Notes: generated from the sequence alone by a model not told the origin. A DNA stretch of 64,000 nt from Salinibacter sp. 10B (GCF_002954405.1 NZ_MQWC01000004.1:3824613-3888612); one strand, 5' to 3'; numbered from the stretch's first letter, positions 37,091 to 46,466 are shown. Made by a program: numbers and translations.

Positions 37091-38473
37091 CTAGGCGGCC
37101 AGGGACGACAGGCGCTCGACGAGCGCGTCGGCATACGTCTCGTGCTCTGGTTTCATGAGCACACTTCGCAGCACGGCGGCGTCGTCCTGATCGGCCTTCA
37201 GGGAGGGATGCAGGGTTTGCAGGGTCTCGGCCGGGAGGCGGTAGAGGCTCGTAAAGACCGGATCGTCGGTTGCGTTCATGGCTGTCTCGAAGAGGCGCTG
37301 GCTCGCCGCATCGACGGCGGAGAGGGTGGGAGAGTCCGGCGTGGGAAAATACGCGACAATGTCCGTTTCCGGGGGGGCGAGAAGGGTGAGCGCATCGGAG
37401 GTCTCGACCGCCTCGGCCCAGGTGCGGGCGGCGCGGAGGCAGGCTGCGAGGATGGCACCCACTCCATCATTGGGGGCCAGCGGCAGGGCCTTCAGTGTGC
37501 ACCAGAGTGCCCCGGCCGCAGCTCCGGCCCGCGAGCATTCCAGGCTGATCTCGCCGAGGTGCAGCTCGTCGGACGTGAAGTAGGTATACGGGGAATCGTG
37601 CTGATAGAAGCGCCCCACCGTTGGGTCGCGGAAGAGAATGCACCCGCATCCGTAGGGCTGCAGCCCGTGCTTGTGCGGGTCGATGGCAACCGAGTCGCTT
37701 TCAGCAATTGCCTCGAAATGAGACGCCGGGAATCCGTTCAGGTCTGGGGCCTGGTCGTAGGTCATGAGGCGGAAGAAGCCGCCGTACGCTGCGTCGACGT
37801 GCACCCGGGCGTCGGAGTCGCGGCAGAGCGGGAGGGCGTCGGCAATTGGGTCGACAGTGCCGAGGCCCGTCGTGCCGGCTGTGAGCACTACCGTCCCAAT
37901 GTCGTGCGTGTCTAGGAGGGTGTCGAGCGCGTCGAGGTCGAGTCGGCCGTACGTATCCGTCGGGACTGAGACCATCTCCATCTTGAGCACTTCGCTCATG
38001 CGGCCGTGAGTGTAGTGGGCATTCTCGCTCACAGCGATGGCCTGATCGGGATGCAGTTCGCGGGCCACCCAGAGGGCTTCGAGGTTGGCCACGGTGCCGC
38101 CGCCGGTCAGGTGGCCGAGCGTTTCGTCCGGCAGGCCCAGCATTTCAGCGAGGTCGGCCACCACTTCTTGTTCCATCTGGCTGGTCGGGGGGCCTCCGTC
38201 GAGGGCGTGATTGTTAGGGTTGATGCGCTGCGCAGCAGTGTATGCCGCAAGGGCCACCGGATGGGGAGGCTTCAGCATCTGCCCGGCGTAGCGCGGATGA
38301 TGAAACGGATAGTTGCCCTCTAGACGCTCCAGGTACTCGTCCATTGCAGCGTCGAGGCGGTCGGGATTGACCCCAATCGAGGAGTGATGCTCAAACGATC
38401 CCCAGGAGGCCTCCCAGTCTTCGACGTGCTGCAGGGCGCGATGGAGGAGGGCTTGGGCGGAAGGATAAGACAC
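37091..38473 (-). CDS. PLP-dependent group II amino-acid decarboxylase
   Basis: A decarboxylase of the glutamate/aromatic amino-acid family (460 aa). HLTGGGTVANLEALWVAR binds PLP phosphate, HVDAAYGGFF supplies the Asp that contacts the pyridine nitrogen, and the Schiff-base lysine is in AIDPHKHGLQPYGCG. Substrate cannot be assigned; aspartate, glutamate, tyrosine and diaminobutyrate decarboxylases share these motifs. The GTG at 38473 is the start used here. It lies just downstream of the flavoenzyme gene on the same strand (52 bases), so both may share a transcript. Confidence 0.83.
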   Translation of the reverse strand: MSYPSAQALLHRALQHVEDWEASWGSFEHHSSIGVNPDRLDAAMDEYLERLEGNYPFHHPRYAGQMLKPPHPVALAAYTAAQRINPNNHALDGGPPTSQMEQEVVADLAEMLGLPDETLGHLTGGGTVANLEALWVARELHPDQAIAVSENAHYTHGRMSEVLKMEMVSVPTDTYGRLDLDALDTLLDTHDIGTVVLTAGTTGLGTVDPIADALPLCRDSDARVHVDAAYGGFFRLMTYDQAPDLNGFPASHFEAIAESDSVAIDPHKHGLQPYGCGCILFRDPTVGRFYQHDSPYTYFTSDELHLGEISLECSRAGAAAGALWCTLKALPLAPNDGVGAILAACLRAARTWAEAVETSDALTLLAPPETDIVAYFPTPDSPTLSAVDAASQRLFETAMNATDDPVFTSLYRLPAETLQTLHPSLKADQDDAAVLRSVLMKPEHETYADALVERLSSLAA

Positions 38474-38525
38474 GAGGCTCTGTGTTGAGTGTGAGACGTT
38501 AAGAAGCTTCTCGGCGAAGAGGGCG

Positions 38526-39602
38526 CTAGGCCTCAGGAGGATGGATGGCGTCGGGGAGGAGGGGAGGGTGCTGGAGATATTCCGGTACCCGGCGGGCCAG
38601 GAGCGGAGCGGTGAGGAGTCCCTTTGAGCCCAGAGCGGTGAACGTCCAGATCCGTTCGCGGCGGGGCATTGGACCGAGAAGAGGCAGGTTGGTGTCGGTG
38701 TGCTTCACCCGTACGCCGGCTTGTTGGTCCAAAATCGGCGTCTCGTCCACTCCAGGCACCATCCGGGCGGTCTTCTCGCGAATATACGCAGTGGCCTGCG
38801 GGTCAGGGGTGAGGTCGTCGAAGTTGTTATCGTAATTGCTGCCCAGCACGAGGGCTTCGTTGTCCGGAACGACGTAGCCTCGACCCGAGAGGGGAACGAG
38901 CATGCCGGAGAGCGTGTCGGGGCGCTTCACACGAACGGTTTGTCCTTTTACCCCCGTAAGGCCAAGGTGCCGCAGCTCTGGAAACCGGGCGTACCCCTGC
39001 CCGAGGGCCAGTAGCAGCCGATCAGCGTGGAACTCTTCGGTCCGTCGTCCCCGTCCCACCTCGACAGTAGCGGTCGATGGCGTTTCGCGCCAGTACACGA
39101 CCGGGGCCTCCGTCTCAAGGGTAGCCCCCCGCTCGTGCGCCGCGGACAGCAGGGCACGCACCATTGCCGGAACGTCAATCGCTCCTCCGCGAGGAACGAA
39201 AAATCCCCCTCTCTCGCTTTGTACGCTGGGGAATCGTTCTTGCAAATCCGCCGGCGTGAGCCACTCTGCCAGGTCCGGGTGTTCTGTCGCGGCTTCACGA
39301 AATGCCGCTTCCTGGTCCTCGTCAATGATGGGGCGGAGAACACCCTGAGGAGGAAAGAGCGTGGGGGCATCGGCCTCTTCCAGAAGCGATGAGACGGCGT
39401 GGAGAGCGTCGCGGAGGCGCCAGACCGGACGTGCACGACGACCCATAAAGGGATTCACCAGTCCTGCCGCTGCGCCAGACGCTCCCGAGGCGGGTTGTTT
39501 CGCTTCGAGCACGAGGACATCGTGGTTTGCGCTGAGCGTGAAGGCAGCACAGGCGCCCGCCAACCCTGCACCCACAATGATCACATCCGCATCGTATTTC
39601 AT
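38526..39602 (-). CDS. DAO-family FAD-dependent oxidoreductase, MnmC/MnmL-like
   Basis: A 358-residue flavoenzyme of the D-amino-acid oxidase family. The FAD motif VIIVGAGLAGACAAF is at residues 8-22, followed by EAKQPASGASGAAAGLVNP, and the C-terminus has LPLLGPMPRRERIW and ALGSKGLLTAPLLA. The SGASG...GLVNP and GSKGL..APL text resembles the FAD domain of MnmC, which turns cmnm5U into nm5U in tRNA. An oxidase of glycine- or sarcosine-like compounds is the alternative. It is divergent from thiO, another DAO-family enzyme; the 256 bases between hold both promoters and no gene. Confidence 0.75.
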   Translation of the reverse strand: MKYDADVIIVGAGLAGACAAFTLSANHDVLVLEAKQPASGASGAAAGLVNPFMGRRARPVWRLRDALHAVSSLLEEADAPTLFPPQGVLRPIIDEDQEAAFREAATEHPDLAEWLTPADLQERFPSVQSERGGFFVPRGGAIDVPAMVRALLSAAHERGATLETEAPVVYWRETPSTATVEVGRGRRTEEFHADRLLLALGQGYARFPELRHLGLTGVKGQTVRVKRPDTLSGMLVPLSGRGYVVPDNEALVLGSNYDNNFDDLTPDPQATAYIREKTARMVPGVDETPILDQQAGVRVKHTDTNLPLLGPMPRRERIWTFTALGSKGLLTAPLLARRVPEYLQHPPLLPDAIHPPEA

Positions 39603-39858
39603 TTCGACACCGCCAGTTCATGGGACTCTGTTCGGAAAATCCACACGCACGAGCGACGGATCCGTTCGGGACATCATCGGGCACTGACCCGTTAAGACTC
39701 CGCAGTTGTGGTGCACTACAATTCCGGGCAAAAAGAAGACTGAAAATAGGGGACGGAGAAGACCGAGGGAGAATCCACCCTCGAAATACAGCGACCACGC
39801 TTGGAAGGAGCAATCCTTCCGTTTGTTCGCATCTCGTGAAGCAGTAAGCTGTGTCGTC

Positions 39859-40995
39859 ATGGACGATGTCGTCATTGTGGGAGGGGGGACGATTGGCCTC
39901 TCGATTGGGTTTGAGCTGGTGCGGAGGGGCGTCGATGCTACGATCCTGGAGAGAGGACGTGCGGGACGAGGAACCTCATGGCAGGCCGCCGGCATGCTCG
40001 CGCCCGATGCGGAGATCGGATTCGAAGAGTTGGAGCTCTACAAGTTGAATCGGGAGAGCCTACGCCGCTGGCCCGATTTTGCGAATCGGGTGGAGGAGGC
40101 CAGCGGCATGAAGGTCGACTATCGGGACGAGGGCACGCTCATCGTAGCCGACGACCGCGACAGTGCCGAGGCGATTCGTCGGTTGTTCGAGTTTCAAAAG
40201 GAGCAGGGACTGGAGGTCGAATGGGTGACCGGAGACGAAGCGCGCGACATCGAGCCGTTCGTCGCCCCTCGCCTGTCGGCGGCCATTTATTCGAAGTCCG
40301 ATCACCAGGTTGACAACCGGCGCTTGCTGAGGGCGCTGCAGGTGGCGTTTGAGGCAGAAGGCGGGACGCTCCACGAAGAGTCGCCGGTGGCCGCCGTCGT
40401 GCCGGACGACAAGCAGCCTGCAGCAAAGACGGCGGACGGCACCCGCGTGGAGGCAGACCAAATTGTCGTGGCAGCGGGGGTGTGGTCGCGTGAACTGGAG
40501 GGGTGGACGCCCGATACACAGCCGCCAGTGCGTCCGGTGAAAGGGCAAATGATTCAACTACAGCGCAAGCGTCCGTTTGACCTTCAGCATGTGATTCGAG
40601 GGCCGGACGCGTACCTTGCGCCGAAGAGCAATGGCCGAGTCGTCGTGGGCGCAACGAGTGAAGAGATGGGGTTCGATACGACCGTCACGGCCGGTGGTCT
40701 CTATGATCTACTGGAAGGAGCATGGGAGGTCGTGCCCGGCATCTACGATCTGCCCGTGGACGAGACCTGGGCGGGCTTGCGGCCCGCTAGCCGAGATCAT
40801 GCGCCCCTTTTGGGGAAAACGGCGGCGCCAGGGGTAACGATGGCCACCGGGCACTACCGCCACGGCATTCTCCTCACCCCCGTAACGGCGGAAGAGATTG
40901 CGAATCTGGTACAGACAGGGGAAACCTCGTCGTGGCTGGAGCCGTTTTCTCCCACGCGCTTTTCCGATGCTCACTCATCTCGCTCGCTGGCATGA
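39859..40995 (+). CDS. thiO: Glycine oxidase ThiO
   Basis: Flavoenzyme oxidising glycine to dehydroglycine (iminoacetate), the nitrogen source for the thiazole of thiamine in aerobes. The 378-residue protein begins with the FAD motif DVVIVGGGTIGLSIGFEL. It has the typical GTSWQAAGMLAP and the C-terminal LRPASRDHAPLLGKT and TGHYRHGILLTPVTA. The ATG at 39859 is chosen because the FAD motif starts at once; the open frame upstream is not homologous-looking. It overlaps thiS by ATGA. No TPP riboswitch consensus is visible upstream. Confidence 0.9.
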   Translation: MDDVVIVGGGTIGLSIGFELVRRGVDATILERGRAGRGTSWQAAGMLAPDAEIGFEELELYKLNRESLRRWPDFANRVEEASGMKVDYRDEGTLIVADDRDSAEAIRRLFEFQKEQGLEVEWVTGDEARDIEPFVAPRLSAAIYSKSDHQVDNRRLLRALQVAFEAEGGTLHEESPVAAVVPDDKQPAAKTADGTRVEADQIVVAAGVWSRELEGWTPDTQPPVRPVKGQMIQLQRKRPFDLQHVIRGPDAYLAPKSNGRVVVGATSEEMGFDTTVTAGGLYDLLEGAWEVVPGIYDLPVDETWAGLRPASRDHAPLLGKTAAPGVTMATGHYRHGILLTPVTAEEIANLVQTGETSSWLEPFSPTRFSDAHSSRSLA

Positions 40996-41225
40996 GTTCT
41001 GCCGCCGATTCTCAGATTCCGGTCACCGTGAACGGCGAGGCCCGGACGGTGCCCGACGGATATCCGCTTACGGGGGTGCTTCGGGATCTCGAAATCGACC
41101 CGGGACAAGCGACGGGCGTGGCCGTGGCCATCAATGAAAGCGTCATCCGCAGCCAGGATTGGGACGAGGTGACACTGTCGGAGGATGACACGGTAGAAGT
41201 CATTCAGGCCCAGCAGGGCGGGTAG
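40992..41225 (+). CDS. thiS: Sulfur carrier protein ThiS
   Basis: A 77-residue ubiquitin-like protein that carries the thiazole sulfur as a C-terminal thiocarboxylate. VTVNGEARTVPDG starts the fold, VAVAINESVIRSQDW matches the family, and the tail ends in the essential Gly-Gly (QQGG). Its ATG overlaps the thiO stop (ATGA), a clear coupling that fixes the start. The adenylating enzyme ThiF is not in the window, so another E1-like protein must act. Confidence 0.92.
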   Translation: MSSAADSQIPVTVNGEARTVPDGYPLTGVLRDLEIDPGQATGVAVAINESVIRSQDWDEVTLSEDDTVEVIQAQQGG

Positions 41226-41647
41226 AGGAGGCGAGGACGGGGAGCTTGTGATTTGCGCTCGTTTCCGCAGCCGCTGCTGAGGCTTTCATCGCCCGCCCCC
41301 AGTTCGGAGCGTATACGTGTTTGCCGCCCCGGACAGAGGGGGGCGGTCCGCAGTCGGTGCGCCCCGCTGGACGCACAGCCTACGACATGAAACCGGCTGC
41401 GTCGTGGGCTTAGAGACTGTTTTGATTATTTAGCGGGTTGAGAGTCGACGAGAAATGGATGGGCGTCCGTTGCTCAGAAGGCGCCTCCGTTGGATCGTGA
41501 CGATCTACAGTCGTCGCGCTCTGCTTGAACTGCCACCGTGTGAAATCAAAACAGTCTCCTTGCTTCTTGGAAAAGGAATCGACAGCGCCCGATCCACGCA
41601 GCTCCTCCGGGTCAGAACCACTCTCAGATACGCTACAACGAATTGGT
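41226..41647 (+). other. Structured non-coding gap between thiS and thiG
   Basis: A 422-base gap that interrupts an otherwise tight thi cluster. Hairpins are visible: CCGCCCC (41324-41330) with GGGGCGG (41340-41346), GTGCG/CGCAC at about 41358-41376, and CTACGAC pairing with GTCGTGG just after it. An AT-rich TGTTTTGATTATTT follows near 41418-41431 and may belong to a promoter. The TPP riboswitch consensus was looked for and not seen. No frame has convincing coding character. Confidence 0.5.
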
Positions 41648-42475
41648 ATGGCTGACGAGGTACACGCGAACGGCTCGGCGAGGTCGAAGACGAACGACAG
41701 GCTCGTAATCGGTGGGCACTCCTTTTCGTCCCGCCTTATCGTCGGCACGAGCCGTTATCCCAACCCGCAGGTGATGCTTGATGCCCTGGACGCCACAGGC
41801 ACCGAACTCGTCACGGTCGCCATCCGCCGTGTAAACGTCGAAAATCCGGCACCGGAAAGTCACCTCGATCTCCTCCGGAAGGGGGGGTACCAGATTCTTC
41901 CGAACACAGCCGGTTGCTACACGGCGCGCGAGGCGGTCCTGGTTGCACAACTCGCACGGGAGGCGCTCGGCACCGACCTCATCAAGCTAGAGGTCATCGG
42001 GGACGACGAGACGCTGATGCCGGACGTAGAGCAGTTGCTGGATGCTGCCAAGACACTGGTGGACGACGGCTTTACGGTGTTTGCGTACGCCAATGACGAT
42101 CCCATTACCTGCCGCAAGCTGGCCGACATGGGCTGCGCCGCCGTAATGCCTCTAGGGTCTCCGATTGGCAGCGGCATGGGAATTGTCAACCCCTACAATC
42201 TTCGTATTATTCGTGAGGAGGTCGACAACACCCCCCTCATCGTGGATGCAGGCATTGGGACGGCGAGTGATGCTGTCACGGCTATGGAATTGGGCTACGA
42301 CGGCATTTTGCTGAACACCGCCATTGCGGAGGCGCAACATCCCGTTGAAATGGCCCACGCGATGCGGCTTGCTGTGGAGGCGGGACGACACGCACATCGG
42401 GCGGGGCGCATCCCCCGTCGTCTCTACGCACAGGCGTCGTCTCCCACCAGTGGACAGGTGCAGGTCGACGCGTAG
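41648..42475 (+). CDS. thiG: Thiazole synthase
   Basis: Forms the thiazole phosphate of thiamine from deoxyxylulose 5-phosphate, dehydroglycine and ThiS thiocarboxylate. The TIM-barrel protein of 275 residues shows [12 protein letters not shown], the Schiff-base lysine in [26 protein letters not shown] and [11 protein letters not shown]. The upstream open frame (to 41525) is not conserved-looking; the ATG at 41648 fits the family. ThiE follows after 79 bases. It takes its glycine-derived substrate from ThiO rather than ThiH. Confidence 0.94.
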   Translation: MADEVHANGSARSKTNDRLVIGGHSFSSRLIVGTSRYPNPQVMLDALDATGTELVTVAIRRVNVENPAPESHLDLLRKGGYQILPNTAGCYTAREAVLVAQLAREALGTDLIKLEVIGDDETLMPDVEQLLDAAKTLVDDGFTVFAYANDDPITCRKLADMGCAAVMPLGSPIGSGMGIVNPYNLRIIREEVDNTPLIVDAGIGTASDAVTAMELGYDGILLNTAIAEAQHPVEMAHAMRLAVEAGRHAHRAGRIPRRLYAQASSPTSGQVQVDA

Positions 42476-42554
42476 GATGATTGCTTGTGCACACGGCGTC
42501 GATTGGCACTGATGGGCGCGACGCCATTTTTCTCAATCCTCGACCCTGGACGGC

Positions 42555-43187
42555 ATGGCCGAACTTCCTTATCCGCGTCTCGCGCTCATTGCAGACGGAT
42601 TTACAGACGAGGCCCGGGCCGAGCGGGCCGTAACGGCGGTGCAGGCCGGTGTCCGGTGGGTGCATCTCCGCGACCACCAGGCCGGTCCGGATGCGTTCGA
42701 AACCGCGGCACGACGTATCACGGACCGACTTCGCGGCGTGGCGAGCGACGTCACAGTGACGATCAATACGCGACTTGGGGTAGCAGAGGCACTGGGCACG
42801 GGGCTTCACCTGGGCTGGCGTGGGCCGTCGGTGGCGGAGGCGCGGGAGACCCTCGGAGAGGAAGCGCTCCTCGGCTACTCGGCTCATGAGGAGATTGAGA
42901 TTGAGGGGGATCGCGTGCCGGACGTAGACTATTACTTCTTTAGTCCTGTGTATGCCACCTCCAGCAAGCCGGACCAGCCCCCGACGGGGCTTTCGGCGCT
43001 CCGGTCATTTTGCCGCACTGCGGCCCCTACGTCGACTCTTGCCCTTGGGGGCATCACGCCGGAACGAGTGCAGGCATGTCGGGCGGCCGGAGCGGAAGGC
43101 GTAGCCGTACTCTCAGGCATCATGGAAGCAGAGGTGCCCGTTGCCGCGACGCGTGCCTACCTGCGGGCCCTTGGCGAGTTGGCCTGA
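42555..43187 (+). CDS. thiE: Thiamine-phosphate synthase (ThiE/TenI family)
   Basis: Couples the thiazole and pyrimidine phosphates into thiamine monophosphate. The 210-residue barrel shows [26 protein letters not shown], the phosphate-loop text [17 protein letters not shown] and [11 protein letters not shown]. The usual ThiE motif HLGQxD reads HLGWRG here, and TenI-type thiazole tautomerases also vary at this spot. ThiE remains the better guess because the gene sits between thiG and thiD, but a TenI role cannot be ruled out. Confidence 0.78.
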   Translation: MAELPYPRLALIADGFTDEARAERAVTAVQAGVRWVHLRDHQAGPDAFETAARRITDRLRGVASDVTVTINTRLGVAEALGTGLHLGWRGPSVAEARETLGEEALLGYSAHEEIEIEGDRVPDVDYYFFSPVYATSSKPDQPPTGLSALRSFCRTAAPTSTLALGGITPERVQACRAAGAEGVAVLSGIMEAEVPVAATRAYLRALGELA

Positions 43188-43276
43188 CCGCTCCGTCGGC
43201 AGAGTGCGCTCGGGGGAGAACACAAGGAAAGGAATGTATCGGAGGCAGATCGAATCCAACAGGCTTAATCCAACTC

Positions 43277-44116
43277 ATGTCTAAACCCGTAGCCCTGACC
43301 ATTGCGACCAGTGATTCGGGCGGTGGCGCCGGCATCCAGGCCGATATCAAGGCAATGGAGGCCAATGGGGTCTTTGCCGCATCGGTGCTGGCTGCCGTGA
43401 CTGCTCAGAATACCGAAACTGTTGCGGAGGCCCATGAACTGCCGTCGTCGCTCGTGTCAACCCAGATCGACGTGGTCGCAGAAGACCTGGATGTGCAGGC
43501 GGTAAAGACAGGAATGCTGTTTACGGCCGACATCATTGAGACCGTTGCTGAACGCATCGAGGCGCACGACCTGCAGCCGCTCGTCGTCGATCCGGTGATG
43601 ATATCGAAGTCCGGATTCAAGCTGCTGAAAGACGACGCCATTGCTCCGATGCTTGAGGTGCTGATGCCGCGGGCGGCGGTCGTAACGCCGAATGCGCATG
43701 AGGCCGCACACCTCACCAGCATTGAGATTGAGACCGTCGAGGATCTTCGGCGTGCGGGGGAGGCGCTGTACGAGAAGGGACCGGAGGCCGTGCTCGTGAA
43801 AGGAGGACACCTGTCCGATGAAGACGAAGCCGTTGACGTGCTGGTGGACAGCACGGGGGTACAGAAATTCACCGCTCCCCGAATTGATACCAAGCACACG
43901 CACGGCACGGGTTGCACCTATGCGTCGGCGATTGCGGCCCACCTAGCGAAGGGATATGAGCTTCACCAGGCCGTCGGTCGTGCCAAGCGGTACATAACGG
44001 GCGCCATTCGGCATGCGCTTCCGCTGGGGAAGGGGCGGGGACCAACGAATCATTTCTTTCACCTCGACGGGGAGGCGGCCGTTCAGGCGGTTCAGGTCGA
44101 TTCCGCGCAAGGATAG
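43277..44116 (+). CDS. thiD: Hydroxymethylpyrimidine/phosphomethylpyrimidine kinase
   Basis: Phosphorylates HMP and HMP-phosphate to HMP-pyrophosphate for ThiE. Ribokinase-fold protein of 279 residues with [13 protein letters not shown] near the N-terminus, [25 protein letters not shown] and the anion-hole [15 protein letters not shown] near residue 212-226. The ATG at 43277 is the natural start; the longer frame overlaps thiE. It ends the thi cluster, five bases from the convergent gene at 44122. Confidence 0.93.
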   Translation: MSKPVALTIATSDSGGGAGIQADIKAMEANGVFAASVLAAVTAQNTETVAEAHELPSSLVSTQIDVVAEDLDVQAVKTGMLFTADIIETVAERIEAHDLQPLVVDPVMISKSGFKLLKDDAIAPMLEVLMPRAAVVTPNAHEAAHLTSIEIETVEDLRRAGEALYEKGPEAVLVKGGHLSDEDEAVDVLVDSTGVQKFTAPRIDTKHTHGTGCTYASAIAAHLAKGYELHQAVGRAKRYITGAIRHALPLGKGRGPTNHFFHLDGEAAVQAVQVDSAQG

Positions 44117-44121
44117 AAACG

Positions 44122-44529
44122 TTATTCGTTTCCTTCGTTCGCATCTTCTGCGGAAGGCTCCTCGATTGTAGCGGTGTCCGGCACGGCAGCCGCATCTGAT
44201 GACGACTCCTCCGATTGCGACTGCTGTACGGAGTGGAGCAGGTCAATGCGGGCCTGATACTGCTCCACGAGAAGCGACGGAGGGCGCGTGTCTTCCTGTA
44301 TGGTGACGACCTCATTGCACACCATCTCGATGGCGCGCCTGGCCACCGTAGAAGGGGACAGCCCAATCTGCTGAGCCACGGCGCGAAGGCGCTCGGCCCG
44401 TTCGTGCGGCATGGACAGACGGAGCGACACATGGTTGTCATCGTCCGACGGCGTCGTTCCCTGGCCCTCGGACGGCGGATTGTACAGCGTGGCCGGGTCG
44501 GATGGACGGTCGGAGGAAGAATCGCTCAC
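44122..44529 (-). CDS. Putative ribbon-helix-helix-like DNA-binding protein
   Basis: The core VSLRLSMPHERAERLRAVAQQIGLSPSTVARRAIEMV looks like a ribbon strand followed by two helices, as in CopG/Arc-type regulators. The rest is acidic and Ser/Thr-rich. The start is uncertain. GTG at 44529 (135 aa) is used because the stretch further upstream is AT-rich and promoter-like; a GTG at 44901 would give 259 residues with an unnatural-looking N-terminus. The second half of the core could also be read as HTH. Function is unknown; it converges on thiD. Confidence 0.5.
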   Translation of the reverse strand: MSDSSSDRPSDPATLYNPPSEGQGTTPSDDDNHVSLRLSMPHERAERLRAVAQQIGLSPSTVARRAIEMVCNEVVTIQEDTRPPSLLVEQYQARIDLLHSVQQSQSEESSSDAAAVPDTATIEEPSAEDANEGNE

Positions 44530-44930
44530 GGAATGAAGAAGATGTTGGACGAGTCGGTGCGGGAGATCAATACGCAGATAATATGCCAATTGAAGAAAAC
44601 CCAGTATGGTGCCTCGGGTTCGTAATAAACGTGAAGTATTTGTAGACAGGTCGGCGATACCGGCTTCAGCATTCACGCACACTGGGGGAGTGGGCCTATT
44701 TTGCGGAATGTTCGTTGAGCATCGGGGGATGTTGAGAATCTCCCGTCCCTCCGCTACGTAACTACTTTTTCCGTAATCCCCCGGTCCCAAGTTTGGCCGG
44801 CTCGGCTTTTGGGGCCGTTCCGGCGGAGCATGGACGGTCCGGAACTTTGGGGACTTCACGTAATACAGCCGAGTCGGATCGTGCGGGCGCTGTGCGATCA
44901 CGACGGGCGCGACACATTTTAGTTATCCAC
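44530..44930. other. Intergenic region before tRNA-Trp
   Basis: About 400 bases holding the promoter of the putative regulator (minus) and of tRNA-Trp/secE (plus). AT-rich patches occur at about 44570-44660. A minus-strand frame is open through it but does not look like protein. No hairpin terminator or repeat stands out. Confidence 0.5.
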
Positions 44931-45004
44931 ACGGGCGTAGCTCAATTTGGCAGAGCAGCGGACTCCAAATCCGCCGGTTGGGGGTTCGAGTCCTCCCGTC
45001 CGTG
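44931..45004 (+). tRNA. tRNA-Trp (anticodon CCA)
   Basis: A 74-base cloverleaf. The acceptor arms ACGGGCG and CGTCCGT pair with one G-U. The D arm is AGCTC...GAGC, the anticodon loop CTCCAAA has CCA at 44965-44967, the T arm contains GGTTCGAGTCC, and the discriminator base is G. No CCA is encoded. A tRNA-Trp directly before secE-nusG is a common arrangement. Confidence 0.96.
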
Positions 45005-45125
45005 CAACCCCATTGCGGATGCGGCGTGAAGTGGGCGCCGGCTATAGCACCGGATCCCTGGTGTTCTTCGGTGTGGGAGTATGTAGATCGCCGCTAGGTT
45101 CCTTCATTGACTGCCCTCTGGCACT

Positions 45126-45308
45126 ATGTGGATTTGGGAGTACCTCCAGAACGTGGCTTCGGAGATGGAGAAGGTAAACTGGCCAAGCCGCGATGAGCTC
45201 ATCAGCAGCACCCTCATCACGATTGTTGCGACCTTTTTGGTCTCGGGGTTTATTTTCCTGACGGATCAGGCGATTAGCACCGTCCTCGAATTCATCTACC
45301 AGCAGTAG
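45126..45308 (+). CDS. secE: Preprotein translocase subunit SecE
   Basis: A 60-residue single-span SecE that clamps SecY in the Sec translocon. The amphipathic EMEKVNWPSRDEL motif, with the conserved VxWPS, comes before one transmembrane segment (about residues 28-50). Size and order (tRNA-Trp, secE, nusG) are canonical. It may be read from the tRNA-Trp transcript or from its own promoter in the 121 bases before it. Confidence 0.95.
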   Translation: MWIWEYLQNVASEMEKVNWPSRDELISSTLITIVATFLVSGFIFLTDQAISTVLEFIYQQ

Positions 45309-45372
45309 GGTGTCGAGCAAGAGGTCGCGGCACGTCTGACGCCATCAATCGCACAGATCGATCCCATTCGTC

Positions 45373-45927
45373 ATGGCTGAGGAAAACGACGACACATGGT
45401 ACGTTCTTCGGACCTTCTCGAACCACGAGAAGAAAGTGCGTCGGTACCTCGAAAGCGAAATTGAGCGGATGGGGTTGGAGGATCAGGTGAACGAAATCCT
45501 GATCCCGACCGAGACGGTGTTTGAGATGAAGGGGGGCGAGAAGAAAACCAAGGAAAAGACCTTCTTCCCGGGGTACATCCTGCTGAACTGCACGTTGACC
45601 CATAACCTCAAGGAGATGGCAGAAGACCTGCCGTCGGTGATTGGGTTTCTGACGACAGGAACTGGAGACGACCCGACGCCGCTTCGAAAAGAGGAGGTCG
45701 AGCGCATTCTCGGGAAGATGGATCGGGCCGAGGAGCGAGGGGAGAAGCCCGAAATTCCCTTTAAGGCCGGCGATCCAGTGAAGGTGGTTGACGGGCCCTT
45801 CGATAGCTTCAATGGGTTCGTCGAGGAGGTCTATCCGGAAAAAATGAAAGTGAAGGTGATGGTGTCCATCTTTGGGCGGAAGACGCCTGTGGAGCTCGAT
45901 TACCTTCAGGTTGAGCACGAAGAGTAA
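45373..45927 (+). CDS. nusG: Transcription termination/antitermination factor NusG
   Basis: Binds RNA polymerase, reduces pausing and couples to the ribosome or Rho. The 184-residue protein has the NGN domain (WYVLRTFSNHEKKVRRYL; FFPGYILLN) and a C-terminal KOW domain (AGDPVKVVDGPFDSFNGFVEEV). An insertion-rich acidic linker lies between. It is encoded 64 bases after secE and before rplK as expected. Confidence 0.96.
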   Translation: MAEENDDTWYVLRTFSNHEKKVRRYLESEIERMGLEDQVNEILIPTETVFEMKGGEKKTKEKTFFPGYILLNCTLTHNLKEMAEDLPSVIGFLTTGTGDDPTPLRKEEVERILGKMDRAEERGEKPEIPFKAGDPVKVVDGPFDSFNGFVEEVYPEKMKVKVMVSIFGRKTPVELDYLQVEHEE

Positions 45928-45934
45928 GGTGGCG

Positions 45935-46005
45935 GTCTCCACTGGAGACGGCTATTTTCGCAAACTGTTGAATAAACCGGCGGAAGTTGCCCGACGACGG
46001 TCGGG
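45935..46005 (+). promoter_or_regulatory. Hairpin leader before rplK (possible L1 feedback site)
   Basis: Two stem-loops in the 104-base nusG-rplK gap: GTCTCC-ACT-GGAGAC (45935-45949) and CCCGAC-GACG-GTCGGG (45990-46005). In many bacteria ribosomal protein L1 represses rplK-rplA by binding this leader. Whether these stems mimic the 23S rRNA site was not established here. Confidence 0.35.
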
Positions 46006-46031
46006 GGACGCTCGCACCGCCCACTGAGCAC

Positions 46032-46466
46032 ATGGCTGCACCTGTAGAATCGCAAATCAAGCTGCAAATTAAAGGCGGACAGGCCAACCCGGCGCCGCCC
46101 ATTGGGCCCGCGCTGGGGCAGCATGGCGTGAACATCATGGAATTCTGCAAGGCGTTTAACGCCGAAACGGAAGACCGGATGGGCACCCTGCTGCCGGTAG
46201 AGATTACGGTCTACGCCGATCGCTCCTTTGACTTTAAAGTCAAGAGCCCACCGGCCTCCATTCTTCTCAAACAACGGGCCGGTATCGAGACGGCTGCGGG
46301 CGATCCGCTCCGCGAGCATGCCGGCACCGTGTCCTGGCAGGACTGCATTGAGATTGCCGAGCGGAAGATGGCAGACCTGAACGCCCACACGGCTGAGCAG
46401 GGCGCCCGCATGATTGCCGGCACAGCCCGCTCGATGGGCATTGAGGTTGAAGGGAAGCCGGAGTAA
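46032..46466 (+). CDS. rplK: 50S ribosomal protein L11
   Basis: L11 of 144 residues, part of the GTPase-associated centre. [31 protein letters not shown] is unmistakable family text, cut here as [18 protein letters not shown]. The C-terminus includes [12 protein letters not shown]. The ATG at 46032 is the natural start; an open frame upstream adds unrelated residues. rplA follows after 113 bases. Confidence 0.97.
   Translation: MAAPVESQIKLQIKGGQANPAPPIGPALGQHGVNIMEFCKAFNAETEDRMGTLLPVEITVYADRSFDFKVKSPPASILLKQRAGIETAAGDPLREHAGTVSWQDCIEIAERKMADLNAHTAEQGARMIAGTARSMGIEVEGKPE

Noticed and set aside
39603-41650. TPP riboswitch upstream of thiO or thiG
   Set aside because: The conserved aptamer segments are not present in the right order on the plus strand.
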